From Bacteroidota bacterium (GTDB lineage Bacteria > Bacteroidota > Bacteroidia > B-17B0 > Aurantibacillaceae): 57,172 nt of DNA. The notes beneath the pieces were generated by a model that saw only the letters and a program-made list of their open reading frames with translations, was not told the DNA's origin and made no database searches. Positions 38,589 to 47,829 of this stretch are shown in pieces. Where the stretch lies: assembly GCA_016702705.1 (NCBI GenBank), contig JADJDM010000030.1:1-57172 (forward strand). Reading direction: 5' to 3'. The stretch's first letter is position 1, and each line of letters starts with the position of its first letter. Position numbers and translations under genes: made by a program.

Positions 38589-39503
38589 ATGCGTAACATT
38601 ATTTTAATTCTTTCAATCGTTATTTCAATTAGTTCATGCCTACCTAGCGGGTCATCTAATAAAGAAGAAGCTGCAAAGCAAAAGAAGGGTAAGATAGGTG
38701 AATTAGTAGCTAATAAAGCGGAAATAGAAAAGTATTATTTTCAAATAAAAGGTCAGGATATATCTGTTGCTGAAGTTCCTTATGGAGAAGAAATTATTTT
38801 ATACTTAGAAGGTTTAGAAGGATTTAAAGAAGAGCAAGGAAAAATAGCTTGTGATGGCAGCATGCATATTTTTAATAGTAAAAACGAAGAAATCGTAAAA
38901 ATGGAGGATTTGTATAAAGAAAGCTATCCTAAAGGTGTGCCAATTGAAATGGCAAGTAATAAATTATCATTAAGCATGAAATGCCGCCCTCCTTTTGAAA
39001 TGAATGAAAAATACAAAATAGTTTATAAGGTAAAAGACAAAAAGAGTGAGGCAAAAATTGAAATAACTGAAACATTTTTAATTACACCAGCAAAAGGATT
39101 AACCTATAAAGAGGATGGTTTAACTAGCAGTGGCGTTTATTTTTTCAAAAATGATTTAGAAGAAGGTGTAATTGCAGATCAAAAGATATCAGCGGGAGAC
39201 ACTGTGTATGCCTATATTCCTGGAGTTATGGGAGCATTTGAAGAGAATGGAAAAGTTTATCCGGATGCAAGTATTACACTTACAAATGAATTTGGAGATG
39301 TGTTAGCAGAATTTAAAGATATGTATGGTGATTACACCAAGACGGGTTTTAGCGCTGAAGATTTTAAAGCTTTAAATGTTTTTCATATGGTAACGCCAAC
39401 AGATTTAGTAGTAGGAAAAAAATATACGATGACATTTAAACTAGGCGATAAAAAAGCAAAAGAGAAAACATTGGAAGCTAAGTACGAAGTGATTGTTAAA
39501 TAA
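38589..39503 (+). CDS. Lipoprotein with an internal duplication, function unknown
   Basis: 304 residues with lipobox SISSCLPSG at about 13-21. Two related halves of about 120 residues follow: in each a strand pair (YYFQIKGQDISVAEVPYGEE / VYFFKNDLEEGVIADQKISA) leads to a KGxGxF-like turn, a DxSxxxxN strand and a final KYKIVYKVKDKK / KYTMTFKLGDKK. This points to an internal duplication of a beta-rich domain. It stands alone, between gldA (divergent) and a glycosyltransferase (convergent, ends adjacent). Confidence 0.6.
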   Translation: MRNIILILSIVISISSCLPSGSSNKEEAAKQKKGKIGELVANKAEIEKYYFQIKGQDISVAEVPYGEEIILYLEGLEGFKEEQGKIACDGSMHIFNSKNEEIVKMEDLYKESYPKGVPIEMASNKLSLSMKCRPPFEMNEKYKIVYKVKDKKSEAKIEITETFLITPAKGLTYKEDGLTSSGVYFFKNDLEEGVIADQKISAGDTVYAYIPGVMGAFEENGKVYPDASITLTNEFGDVLAEFKDMYGDYTKTGFSAEDFKALNVFHMVTPTDLVVGKKYTMTFKLGDKKAKEKTLEAKYEVIVK

Positions 39504-40688
39504 CTACTTATTCAATAGCTTTCCGTATAGCTTTTTCATATCATCAACCAAGCGGTTGTAATGAAATTGTTTGCCTACTATTTCCCAGCCGTTAGCACTC
39601 ATGCGGTTTCTTAATTCAGCATCTTCAATAAGTAATAAAAGTTTTTCTGTAAAAGCAGTTTCGTCTTTATTCTCAACTAAAAAGCCTGTTTTATCGCTTA
39701 CTACATCTCTTACGCCACCAACATTAGTTGTGATAACAGGTTTACCTGCTGCTTGCGCTTCAATTAAACTTACTGGTGTTCCTTCATTAAACGAAGTTAA
39801 ACAAACAATATCACAACCCGCCAAAGGCCAATCAACGTTTGTAATCCATGAGGTGAAGGTAATCGGCGCTTTTCTTTTATCTGTATTAAAATTAGTATAA
39901 TCTAAATGAAGAGTACGGCAATATTCTTCTAAACGTTCATGCGTTTCTCCATCTCCAACAATAAAGGCACGTAATTTTTTATTGCTTTTTTCTGCAACGT
40001 TTTTAAAACAGTTTAAAAACAATTCATGGTTTTTAATAGGCGCTAAACGTCCAATAATAACAAGGGCAATTTCGTCATCATCCAATAAATAATGTGCTCT
40101 AAAGTTTGTGCGTTTCTCTTCTTTGTCTTCCTTAAATTTATTTAAATCGAAACCTAAATTTATAACATGTGTTTTTTCAGGCGGGGCAATTTTATAAATC
40201 TGCGTAAGCTCGTGTTTTTGTTTGTCGCTAATAGCAATAATTGCAGAAGATTTTTTTGCCAAATAACGCTCAACACTTTTGTACAATTGTGTTTTTGCAG
40301 CGCCGAAATAAGAGTGAAAAACATGCCCATGAAAAGTATGAACAACTACTGGAACTTTTTGATTAAACGCCGCTAATCGCCCTACTGCTCCAGCTTTTGA
40401 CGCATGTGTGTGAACAATATCGGGTTTAAAGTCTTTTATTATTTGTTTAATACGATTGTATGCGGCTTTATCATCTTTCCAATTAATAGCACGTTTCATT
40501 TCAGGAATCAAAATAGGTTTTAAACCTAATTGTTCGGGAATAAATGTGGAACTATCTTCACCTGGTTCTTTATCGCCACCAATCAACATGGTTTCGTATT
40601 CGGGCGCCATGTATTTACTTAAGTAAGTTACATTGTAAGTAATCCCACCTAAATTAAAACGATTAATGATACGAAGGACTTTCGGCAT
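39504..40688 (-). CDS. Glycosyltransferase family 4
   Basis: 394 residues, GT-B fold. N-terminal acceptor domain with NRFNLGGITYNVTYL and a HTHASKAGAVGRLAA loop, then the donor domain IIGRLAPIKNHELF and EGTPVSLIEAQAAGKPVITTNVGGVRD with the Glu-x7-Glu pattern. Retaining transferase for a surface glycan, with sugar unknown. It ends next to the previous gene's stop (convergent, no gap). Confidence 0.88.
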   Translation of the reverse strand: MPKVLRIINRFNLGGITYNVTYLSKYMAPEYETMLIGGDKEPGEDSSTFIPEQLGLKPILIPEMKRAINWKDDKAAYNRIKQIIKDFKPDIVHTHASKAGAVGRLAAFNQKVPVVVHTFHGHVFHSYFGAAKTQLYKSVERYLAKKSSAIIAISDKQKHELTQIYKIAPPEKTHVINLGFDLNKFKEDKEEKRTNFRAHYLLDDDEIALVIIGRLAPIKNHELFLNCFKNVAEKSNKKLRAFIVGDGETHERLEEYCRTLHLDYTNFNTDKRKAPITFTSWITNVDWPLAGCDIVCLTSFNEGTPVSLIEAQAAGKPVITTNVGGVRDVVSDKTGFLVENKDETAFTEKLLLLIEDAELRNRMSANGWEIVGKQFHYNRLVDDMKKLYGKLLNK

Positions 40689-40838
40689 AAATGAATTCAG
40701 CTATCTCACAAATATAACAAGCATAATTTGTAAATCATAATGAAAAGGTAAACACCTTGATGTGTTATCTTTTTGAGCAAAGAAGAAGTATTTTCAAATT
40801 TATTTCTTATTTTCACTTTTCATTATTAGTATGATAAA

Positions 40839-41435
40839 ATGATATACGAGTTTAATGGATATCGCCCTGTTGTGCACGAGTCAAGCTTTGTGCATCCTCA
40901 AGCTTGTGTTACGGGTAACGTAATTATTGGCAAGGATGTATATATTGGTCCGGGAGCAGCGATACGTGGCGATTGGGGAGAGATTGTTATTGAAGATGGA
41001 TGCAACGTGCAAGAAAATTGCACTATTCACATGTTCCCAGGAACTACAGTGTTATTAAAAGCAGGAGCGCATATTGGTCACGGTGCAATTATACATGGTG
41101 GCACCATTGGTAAAAATGTGTTGGTAGGAATGAATGCAGTAGTAATGGATGATGTTGTTATTGGAGATAATTGCATTATCGGTGCATTATGTTTTGTGCC
41201 TGCAAAAATGGAAATTCCAGAACGAAAAATTGTAGTCGGCAATCCAGCTAAAATAGTAAAAGATGTAAGTGATGAAATGATTGCTTGGAAAACAAAAGGA
41301 ACTGCATTGTACCAACAACTACCTTCAGAGTGTTATGCAACATTAAAAGAATGCGAGCCCTTACGAGAAATACCAAAAGACAGACCAAAGCAACAAGATA
41401 TTTATAAAATTTGGAAAGACAGTGAAAGAGAATAG
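40839..41435 (+). CDS. Gamma-carbonic-anhydrase/PaaY-like hexapeptide protein
   Basis: 198 residues of left-handed beta-helix: repeated hexapeptides such as VIIGKDVYIGPGAAIRGDWGE and KAGAHIGHGAIIHGG. The His residues of NCTIHMFPG and GHGAIIHG are the metal ligands in this family. A C-terminal helix WKTKGTALYQQL is as in PaaY (thioesterase linked to phenylacetate catabolism) and CaiE. No phenylacetate genes are near, so the substrate is open. First gene of a tight co-directional run that continues to 43.9 kb. Confidence 0.85.
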   Translation: MIYEFNGYRPVVHESSFVHPQACVTGNVIIGKDVYIGPGAAIRGDWGEIVIEDGCNVQENCTIHMFPGTTVLLKAGAHIGHGAIIHGGTIGKNVLVGMNAVVMDDVVIGDNCIIGALCFVPAKMEIPERKIVVGNPAKIVKDVSDEMIAWKTKGTALYQQLPSECYATLKECEPLREIPKDRPKQQDIYKIWKDSERE

Positions 41436-41859
41436 AGCGAAGGAAGAGGCTTTAGTAATAAAGGCTCAGAAGAGGATGTCAATTGGAACAGCGTATTTCT
41501 ACACAAATCAAATTATCTGTTTTGAATTTGATGACGATATTTTTACGGGTATCGCAGAAGTAAAAGAATTAGCTAATACAGCTAAAGAGTTGACAGGCGG
41601 TGTTGTGCCAGTATTGAGTTTAGTTGTAACAGGACAAAGAAACAATATTTCTACGGAAGCCTTTGCTTTTGACGTCCACAAGGAATTGGGGATAAAACAA
41701 ATTACAATTGCAGAAGCTGTTGTAATAAAAAATTTAGCAACACGTATTATGGCTAATTTTTATTACAAGGTAACTAAACGAGAGTTCCCCGTTAAAGTAT
41801 TTGATACAAAGGAAGAAGCTATAAAGTGGTTATTAAGTAATAATTTTACCGAACAATGA
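41422..41859 (+). CDS. SpoIIAA/STAS-like small protein (paralogue of the 5.3 kb gene)
   Basis: 145 residues from a GTG at 41422 that overlaps the hexapeptide gene by 14 bp; the ATG at 41476 (MSIGTAYFY) is a shorter option that aligns better with the paralogue. Shares with it the AEAVVIKN...IMANFYYKVTKREFPVKVF...EEAIKWL tail. Cytoplasmic and without a catalytic motif. The neighbouring SpoIIE-type phosphatase gene at 43.9-47.2 kb makes a partner-switching role thinkable but unproven. Confidence 0.6.
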   Translation: MKENRAKEEALVIKAQKRMSIGTAYFYTNQIICFEFDDDIFTGIAEVKELANTAKELTGGVVPVLSLVVTGQRNNISTEAFAFDVHKELGIKQITIAEAVVIKNLATRIMANFYYKVTKREFPVKVFDTKEEAIKWLLSNNFTEQ

Positions 41860-42293
41860 AACAACTAATTTTATCATTAATGCTATTTGTATGTATTAGC
41901 ACAGCAGTTAATGCGCAAACAAAAGCTACAGCAGGTAAAAAGAAACCTCAAACAACTAAGGCTCAAAAAAAAGACATTTCAAAAGAATTTGAGATGAAAC
42001 AATATTTTTTTGTGATGTTAAAGGTAGGCCCAAAGCGTGACCAGGATAGTGCAACAACTGCAAAAATTCAAGAAGGACACATGGCGCATTTAACCAAAAT
42101 GTATAATGAAGGTAAAATGGATTTGGCAGGGCCGATGCTTGATAAATGGGAAACAAAAGGCATTTGCGTTTATAATGTAGCTACTATAGAGGAAGTGAAA
42201 GCCTTGGTGGACCAAGACCCAGCAATTGTTTCGGGTAGGTTAATAGCGGAGATTCATCCTTGGTATGCTGGAAAAGGTTCTGTTCTTAGGTGA
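41856..42293 (+). CDS. Secreted YCII-domain protein
   Basis: 145 residues: a signal peptide (MKQLILSLMLFVCISTAVNAQ), a short Lys/Gln-rich linker, then a YCII-related ferredoxin-like domain (QYFFVMLKVGPKRDQD, HMAHLTKMYNEGKMDLAGPM, DPAIVSGRLIAEIHPWY) with the His of the conserved HMAHL. YCII proteins are usually cytoplasmic, so export is unusual. It overlaps the preceding gene by 4 bp. Confidence 0.75.
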   Translation: MKQLILSLMLFVCISTAVNAQTKATAGKKKPQTTKAQKKDISKEFEMKQYFFVMLKVGPKRDQDSATTAKIQEGHMAHLTKMYNEGKMDLAGPMLDKWETKGICVYNVATIEEVKALVDQDPAIVSGRLIAEIHPWYAGKGSVLR

Positions 42294-42345
42294 TTTTTTT
42301 GATTTATATCAAAAATTATAGCGGAGAAGGAAGTACATTTGTATC

Positions 42346-43098
42346 GTGGAAATTTTAAGACGCATATTCGCAACAGTTTGGAAGATTTGGTTTGCATTGA
42401 TTTTTGTGATCGTGTTTCTCATATTCTATCCCTTTTTTGTTTTCTTTTTATATGTGAGCTTTAACGTAAAAGCAGTAATGTTTTTAAAACGTTTGGATGG
42501 CGGTATCGCAATTTTTCTTTCAGGTATATTCTATAAAAGATATTATAATGCTAAAATAAAAGATATTCCTCAACCTTGCGTAATTGTAGCTAATCACGCA
42601 TCTTATCTTGATATTATATTAGCATATCATGCTTTGCCAATTAATATCATTTTTATGGCGAAGGCCGAATTATTAAAAGTGCCCTTGTTTAATATTTTCT
42701 TTAAGAAACTAGATGTTCCAGTAAATCGTAAAAGTAATAGCGATGCACACAAAGCTTTACTAAAGGCAGGTGAAGAAATTGATAAGGGACACAATATGTT
42801 TATTTTTCCTGAAGGGACTATTAGTAACGAAGGAAAATTAAAATCTTTTAAAAACGGGGCATTTAAATTAGCAATTGATAAACAAGTTCCAATTGTACCT
42901 ATTACTTTTATTAGCAACTGGAAACTATTGCAAAATGGAGGTTTTTTTAAGAGTTTGGGTCGCCCTGGATTGGCAAAAATTGTGATTCATGCGCCAATTA
43001 GCACTAAGGGCATGACAGATGAAAATTTAGTATCTTTGCGAGAGCAAGTGAGAGATTTAACCCTTGAAACTTTAAAAGCATTTAAACAAGAACAATAA
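42346..43098 (+). CDS. plsC: 1-acyl-sn-glycerol-3-phosphate acyltransferase
   Basis: 250 residues starting at GTG. N-terminal membrane helix (WFALIFVIVFLIFYPFFVFFLY), then the acyltransferase motifs ANHASYLD (HxxxxD), FPEGTIS and PITFISNW. Converts lysophosphatidic to phosphatidic acid in phospholipid synthesis. The stop overlaps the gatC ATG by one base. Confidence 0.9.
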   Translation: MEILRRIFATVWKIWFALIFVIVFLIFYPFFVFFLYVSFNVKAVMFLKRLDGGIAIFLSGIFYKRYYNAKIKDIPQPCVIVANHASYLDIILAYHALPINIIFMAKAELLKVPLFNIFFKKLDVPVNRKSNSDAHKALLKAGEEIDKGHNMFIFPEGTISNEGKLKSFKNGAFKLAIDKQVPIVPITFISNWKLLQNGGFFKSLGRPGLAKIVIHAPISTKGMTDENLVSLREQVRDLTLETLKAFKQEQ

Positions 43099-43391
43099 TG
43101 AATATTGATACAAAAATAGTAGATGAGGTTGCTCATTTAGCACGTTTAGAATTTGACGAAAAAGCCAAAGAAGAAATTATTGGCGATATGAATCGTATGC
43201 TTTCTTTTGTAGATAAATTAAGTGAATTAGACACTTCTAACGTAGAGCCTTTGATTTACATGACAGATGAGGTAAATGTTATGCGTGATGATGAACCCGT
43301 TGTTACTATTACTCAAGAAGACGCGTTAAAGAACGCGCCTAAGCGTGATAGTGATTATTACAAAGCACCAAAAGTTATTGAACAAAAATGA
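43098..43391 (+). CDS. gatC: Aspartyl/glutamyl-tRNA amidotransferase subunit C
   Basis: 97 residues, the family's usual length. Contains VAHLARLEFDEKAKEEI, MLSFVDKLSELDTSNVEP and the C-terminal RDDEPVV...APKRDSDYYKAPKVIE. GatC stabilises the GatAB amidotransferase, which corrects Glu-tRNA(Gln) and Asp-tRNA(Asn). gatA and gatB are not in the window. It overlaps plsC by 1 bp and the next gene by 4 bp. Confidence 0.93.
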   Translation: MNIDTKIVDEVAHLARLEFDEKAKEEIIGDMNRMLSFVDKLSELDTSNVEPLIYMTDEVNVMRDDEPVVTITQEDALKNAPKRDSDYYKAPKVIEQK

Positions 43392-43939
43392 TGGAATTAA
43401 GCGCAGTAGAATTAGAAGCAGTAAAATACCCAATTGGAAAATCACCAATTTTAGGAAGCTTTACACTAGAAGAAATAAAGAAAAACATTGAACGCATTTC
43501 GGTAATGCCCGTTGCTTTGATGAAACTCTCTTCAGAAATTAAGAAGGAAGATTATAAATACTCTTACCGCCCAAATGGTTGGAACATTGCCCAAATTTTG
43601 CATCACCTTGCGGATAGTCATATCAACATGTACATACGCGTGAAGTTTGCATTAACAGAAGAAAATCCTGCAATAAAACCTTATGATGAGAATCTTTGGG
43701 CTGTAATGCCTGATGCTATTTCAGGAGAAGACGCGCATGTGTCTGTTTTAATTGTTTCGGGAATACATCATCGTTTGTCTGTTCTACTTAGTAGCTTAAC
43801 TGAAGAACAATTATATCGTACCGTTTTTCATCCGCAACGTAATTCTAATATTAGTATTGCTGATATGTGTGCCTTATACGCATGGCATGGTGAACATCAT
43901 ATCGCGCAAATTAAAGTTGCGATTGAGAAGAGGTTTTAA
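43388..43939 (+). CDS. YfiT/DinB-superfamily metal-dependent hydrolase
   Basis: 183 residues of a four-helix DinB fold. Motifs match YfiT-like proteins: YRPNGWNIAQILHHLADSHINMYIR, EENPAIKPYDENLWA, and WHGEHHIAQI near the C-terminus; the His of LHHLAD and the two of GEHHIA form the metal site. In Bacillus this group includes bacillithiol transferases. Substrate here unknown. The last 4 bp overlap the end of the convergent propeller regulator gene. Confidence 0.85.
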   Translation: MMELSAVELEAVKYPIGKSPILGSFTLEEIKKNIERISVMPVALMKLSSEIKKEDYKYSYRPNGWNIAQILHHLADSHINMYIRVKFALTEENPAIKPYDENLWAVMPDAISGEDAHVSVLIVSGIHHRLSVLLSSLTEEQLYRTVFHPQRNSNISIADMCALYAWHGEHHIAQIKVAIEKRF

Positions 43940-46900
43940 AATCTAACTCCTGCAACAAGTATATCATCCACTTGTTCGTAGCTTCCTCTCCAAGCATCAA
44001 TGTTTTCTCCTAGCATTTCGCCTTGTGTGTGCATTGGATATTCTTGAATAGAACATAAATATTCGTGGAAACGTTTAACCATGTATTTTTTTCCTTTTTC
44101 TCCACCAAACTGATCTGCGTAACCATCACTAAACATGTAAATAGTGTCGCGTTTGTTCATGGTACGGATATGTGTGGTAAATACGCGTTCATTATCTAAT
44201 TGCGAACCACCTATTGGGAATTTATTTGCTTCTATTCTATCTAATTCACCGCTTGCATTTACAATTACTAAGGAACGATTTGCCCCTGAGTATTTTATTT
44301 CTCTTGTTTCTGTATTAATACAAACCAATGCAACATCCATTCCATCTGCTGTTCTTACTTCTTCATTTATTCCTTGTCGCAAAGCAGATTGTACACCGTG
44401 ATGCAAATGTGTAAGAATTGAACCCGGGTCGGAAACACCTTTTTCATTTACTATTTGGTGCAATAGATTATGCCCAATCATACTCATAAATGCCCCAGGA
44501 ACACCATGCCCTGTACAATCTACGATGGCAAATATTTTCAAATTATTTTTTTCTCCAAACCAATAAAAGTCACCACTTACAATATCTTTTGGTTTGTAAA
44601 GAATAAAGGAATCGGGAAGCCTATTAAATATGGCAATCTTAGAAGGAAGAATAGCTTCTTGTATACGTTTAGCATATTGTATACTACTCAGTATTTCGTT
44701 GTTTTTATGCTCTAATTCAAAGGTACGCTCTGCAACTTTTTGTTCCAGTATTCTATTCTCTTTTTTTACAGCTTCTGTTCTAATTCTAATAAATGCAAAT
44801 ACTCCAGCTGTAATTAATAAAATGCTAAGCGTGTAAAATAATTTTGTTTTCCACCACGGCGGATTTACTCTTACAGTAATCTCTAAAGGAACTTCATTCC
44901 AAACGCCATCACTGTTAGCGGCTTTAATTTTTAGGGTGTAGGTTCCACCTTCTAATTGTGTGTAAGTCGCATGCCTAAAATTACTTGGCGCCGACCATTT
45001 TTCGTCAACACCTTCAAGCATGTATTGGAATTTATTTTCAATTGGCATTAAATAATCTAAAGCAACAAAATCTAAAGAGAAAGAATTATCGCGATAATCT
45101 AATTCAATGAATTTTTTGTTTGTAATGGTTGAATCAAATCCTACTTCTTTACCAAAGCGTTTGTATGAAGTAATGTACACAGGTGGTACATGCGGATTAT
45201 CTGTAATATTATCAGGATTAAAAACGTTCAAACCATTTTCTCCTCCAATAAATATATCTCCATTTTTTCCTAAACAAAAAGCACCTTGATTAAACTCCAT
45301 TCCTTGCAAACCATCTTTTAAATCAAAATTTTTAAATGCGGAGCCTTCAATGTTTTCTGTGTGCGGATTAAAGCGCGACAAACCTTTGTTGGTGGTCATC
45401 CAAAAATTTCCTTTTTTATCGGGAACAATTCCATAAATATTCCCGTTTGGTAAACCATCCGATTCGTGATAAGAAACAATTTCACCACTTGTTTTTTCTA
45501 CTTTGTTTAATCCATTGGATGTACCAATCCATAAGTTCATTGAGGGGTCTTGATAAAAGCAAAACACTTTATCAGAGCTGATGTAATTTTTCTTTTCCTT
45601 TTTCGAGAAATAAGTGAATGGCTTTTTGTCATTATCAAAATCGTTTATGTTTTTGTAACATGCCCCGCCACCTTCAGTTCCAAGCCAGATATTATGTAAG
45701 TTATCTTCGAAAACAGAATAAACAACATTGTTAGGAAGTCCGTTATCCGAATTGTAAATTTTAAATTCTTTTGTTTGTTTGTTGTATCGTATAACTCCAC
45801 CACCAAAAGTACCAATCCAAATTTCTCCACTCTTGCTTTGATAAATACTTAAAATGGTTGCAACGGATTGGTCGTAATCAAATAATACTTCTGTTGCATT
45901 TGTTTTTGGGTTGTGTCTAAATAATCCAGCACCATAAGTTCCTGTCCAAATTTCTCCTTCCTTATCTTGCATAATGGAAAGCACCCATTTGTCTTGTCCA
46001 TTTTTTATTATTTCATTTCGCGCAGCAGTTTTCTTTGTTTTCAAATCAATTGTTTGAACCCCTGCGCCATCTGTACCCAACCAAACAAGCCCAGCCTTGT
46101 CTTGCATGATGGAGAAAATGAATTTGTTGTTTAATTGTATTTCAGAATTTGAACTTGTTTCATAGTGCCTAAATTTTGCTGAAAAACGAAAGAAAACATT
46201 TACGCCACCATTTTGTGTTCCGGCCCACACATTATCTTGATGATCAACAAACACGCTATAAATATCATTACTATTTAGTGAAGTTAAATCATTCACTCTT
46301 TTTTGGTGAAACACATATTTCCCCGTGTTTGCATTGTATTGAATTAATCCACCACCATAAGCTGCAATCCAAAATTCATTTTTCTTGTCTTTTGCAATGG
46401 ACCAAATACGGTTGTTTTCTGCAACTATTTCATTACTGCCAGGCGCATAAAAAACAGTGAAATTTTTATATTCTTTTTTGTTGTAATCAAAAATTCCTAA
46501 TCCGCCGTCTGTACCAACTAGCATACTTCCATCATCTTTTGCAAATAAAGAGATGATGCGCGTACGGTATTGGTTCATGTATTCAAATGTCCCGCTAAAT
46601 AATAGATTATTAGGAATGCTGTAATTTGAAAATGTTTTTGTTTTTTGGTCAAATGAATTCAATCCCCCATCTTCGGTTCCAATCCAAAGTATTCCGTTTG
46701 AAGTTTCGGTAATGCATTTAATTACTTTTCCGCTTATGCTTCCTGCTTTTGAATCGGGTAAATAATTAGTGAAGGTTTTTGTGTTTCTGTTGTATGCTGT
46801 TAAACCTTTATCGGTTCCAACCCAAATAATTCCGTTTTTATCTTCGTACACACAACGTACAGTATTGTCGCTGATAGTTCCTTTGCCTGCGCTTAAATGA

Positions 46901-47241
46901 TGTGTGAATTTGTTGAGGGCAGGATTGTATTCTTCCAAGCCACCACCGTTTGTGCCAACCCAAAGTGTGTTGAATTTATCTTGATACAAACATAAAACAT
47001 CATTGTTGCTAATTGAGTATTGGTCTTTTGGATTATTACGATACACATGCATTTCGTAACTATCGTATTTATTAAGTCCGTCTTGAGTACCGAACCACAT
47101 AAAACCTTTATTGTCTTGCAAAACACTTTGAACAAAACCAACTGATAAACCTTGTTCGGTACTAATACTTCTGAATTTTACAGATTGAGCAAGTCCAGCA
47201 AGGCTAAATAAAACAAAGAATATGTAGATTATATGACGCAT
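43936..47241 (-). CDS. Two-component-type regulator: beta-propeller, Y_Y_Y, membrane helix and SpoIIE (PP2C) phosphatase
   Basis: 1,101 residues. After a signal peptide come about 14 propeller repeats of the W-x-G-T-x-G type (residues 25-680), then a Y_Y_Y domain (YTLKIKAANSDGVWNE), one membrane helix (FYTLSILLITAGVFAFIRI), a coiled coil (ILEQKVAERTFELEHKN), and a C-terminal SpoIIE-type phosphatase (DIVSGDFYWFG, IVDCTGHGVPGAFMSMIG, DTIYMFSDGYADQFGG) carrying the metal-binding Asp residues. It senses something in the periplasm and dephosphorylates a cytoplasmic serine protein. Most relatives end in histidine kinase or response regulator domains instead. Confidence 0.9.
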   Translation of the reverse strand: MRHIIYIFFVLFSLAGLAQSVKFRSISTEQGLSVGFVQSVLQDNKGFMWFGTQDGLNKYDSYEMHVYRNNPKDQYSISNNDVLCLYQDKFNTLWVGTNGGGLEEYNPALNKFTHHLSAGKGTISDNTVRCVYEDKNGIIWVGTDKGLTAYNRNTKTFTNYLPDSKAGSISGKVIKCITETSNGILWIGTEDGGLNSFDQKTKTFSNYSIPNNLLFSGTFEYMNQYRTRIISLFAKDDGSMLVGTDGGLGIFDYNKKEYKNFTVFYAPGSNEIVAENNRIWSIAKDKKNEFWIAAYGGGLIQYNANTGKYVFHQKRVNDLTSLNSNDIYSVFVDHQDNVWAGTQNGGVNVFFRFSAKFRHYETSSNSEIQLNNKFIFSIMQDKAGLVWLGTDGAGVQTIDLKTKKTAARNEIIKNGQDKWVLSIMQDKEGEIWTGTYGAGLFRHNPKTNATEVLFDYDQSVATILSIYQSKSGEIWIGTFGGGVIRYNKQTKEFKIYNSDNGLPNNVVYSVFEDNLHNIWLGTEGGGACYKNINDFDNDKKPFTYFSKKEKKNYISSDKVFCFYQDPSMNLWIGTSNGLNKVEKTSGEIVSYHESDGLPNGNIYGIVPDKKGNFWMTTNKGLSRFNPHTENIEGSAFKNFDLKDGLQGMEFNQGAFCLGKNGDIFIGGENGLNVFNPDNITDNPHVPPVYITSYKRFGKEVGFDSTITNKKFIELDYRDNSFSLDFVALDYLMPIENKFQYMLEGVDEKWSAPSNFRHATYTQLEGGTYTLKIKAANSDGVWNEVPLEITVRVNPPWWKTKLFYTLSILLITAGVFAFIRIRTEAVKKENRILEQKVAERTFELEHKNNEILSSIQYAKRIQEAILPSKIAIFNRLPDSFILYKPKDIVSGDFYWFGEKNNLKIFAIVDCTGHGVPGAFMSMIGHNLLHQIVNEKGVSDPGSILTHLHHGVQSALRQGINEEVRTADGMDVALVCINTETREIKYSGANRSLVIVNASGELDRIEANKFPIGGSQLDNERVFTTHIRTMNKRDTIYMFSDGYADQFGGEKGKKYMVKRFHEYLCSIQEYPMHTQGEMLGENIDAWRGSYEQVDDILVAGVRF

Positions 47242-47290
47242 AGTTTCGTGAATAAATGTAATGATTTATTGCGACATCATAAATGACTAA

Positions 47291-47818
47291 TTACAGTTTC
47301 GTGCGAAAAATAAACACGTCTAAATCGTTCCATTTAGTTTGTTTCTCTTTTGTCATCCCATTTCTGATAGCTACTTGTTGAGAAGGGATGTTGTCTACAT
47401 GAATAATGGAAATAATAGATTCAGCTAGTTTGTTTTGGAAACCATAATTTTTAAAAAGCTGGGCAGCTTCGCTTGCATAACCTTTGCCCCAATGCTTTCT
47501 TAATAAACTATAACCAACTTCCAATTCTTTTATCCCATCAACTTCTTGCAACAATAAACCGCATTGCCCTATGTATTCACCAGTTTCTTTATTGATTAAT
47601 GATTGTAATCCATATGTTTTTTCTTCGTAGCGAGTTAGACCTCTATTAATCCAATGTTCTGCTCTGGCTCTTGCATTAGGCAAACCAAAGGTTGGGAAAA
47701 ACTTCCCGCATTCGGGCTCATCAAAAAAGGTAGTCCAAATTTCAACATCCTCAGGTGTAATAAAGCGAGTGTAAAGTCTTTCGCTTTGCAGGTTATCTTG
47801 ATAAATGTACTTATCCAT
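47291..47818 (-). CDS. GNAT family N-acetyltransferase (RimJ-like)
   Basis: About 175 residues from MDKYIYQDN (47818), which avoids a 4 bp overlap with ftsE. Acetyl-CoA loop LRKHWGKGYASEAAQLFKNYGF and RNGMTKEKQTKW fit the RimJ/RimL-type family that acetylates ribosomal proteins or small amines. Substrate unknown. Follows ftsE on the same strand, 11 bp after its stop. Confidence 0.85.
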   Translation of the reverse strand: MDKYIYQDNLQSERLYTRFITPEDVEIWTTFFDEPECGKFFPTFGLPNARARAEHWINRGLTRYEEKTYGLQSLINKETGEYIGQCGLLLQEVDGIKELEVGYSLLRKHWGKGYASEAAQLFKNYGFQNKLAESIISIIHVDNIPSQQVAIRNGMTKEKQTKWNDLDVFIFRTKL

Positions 47819-47829
47819 TTTATAAAGAA

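Noticed and set aside
42333..42340. TACATTTG, an exact match to the Bacteroidota -7 box, in front of plsC
   Set aside because: It is only 5 bp from the GTG start with no -33 TTTG at proper spacing. A match of this short motif is expected by chance in AT-rich DNA.
44144..46460. Several plus-strand ORFs of 60-94 codons inside 43.9-47.2 kb
   Set aside because: All are antisense shadows of the continuous 1,101-codon propeller-SpoIIE gene.
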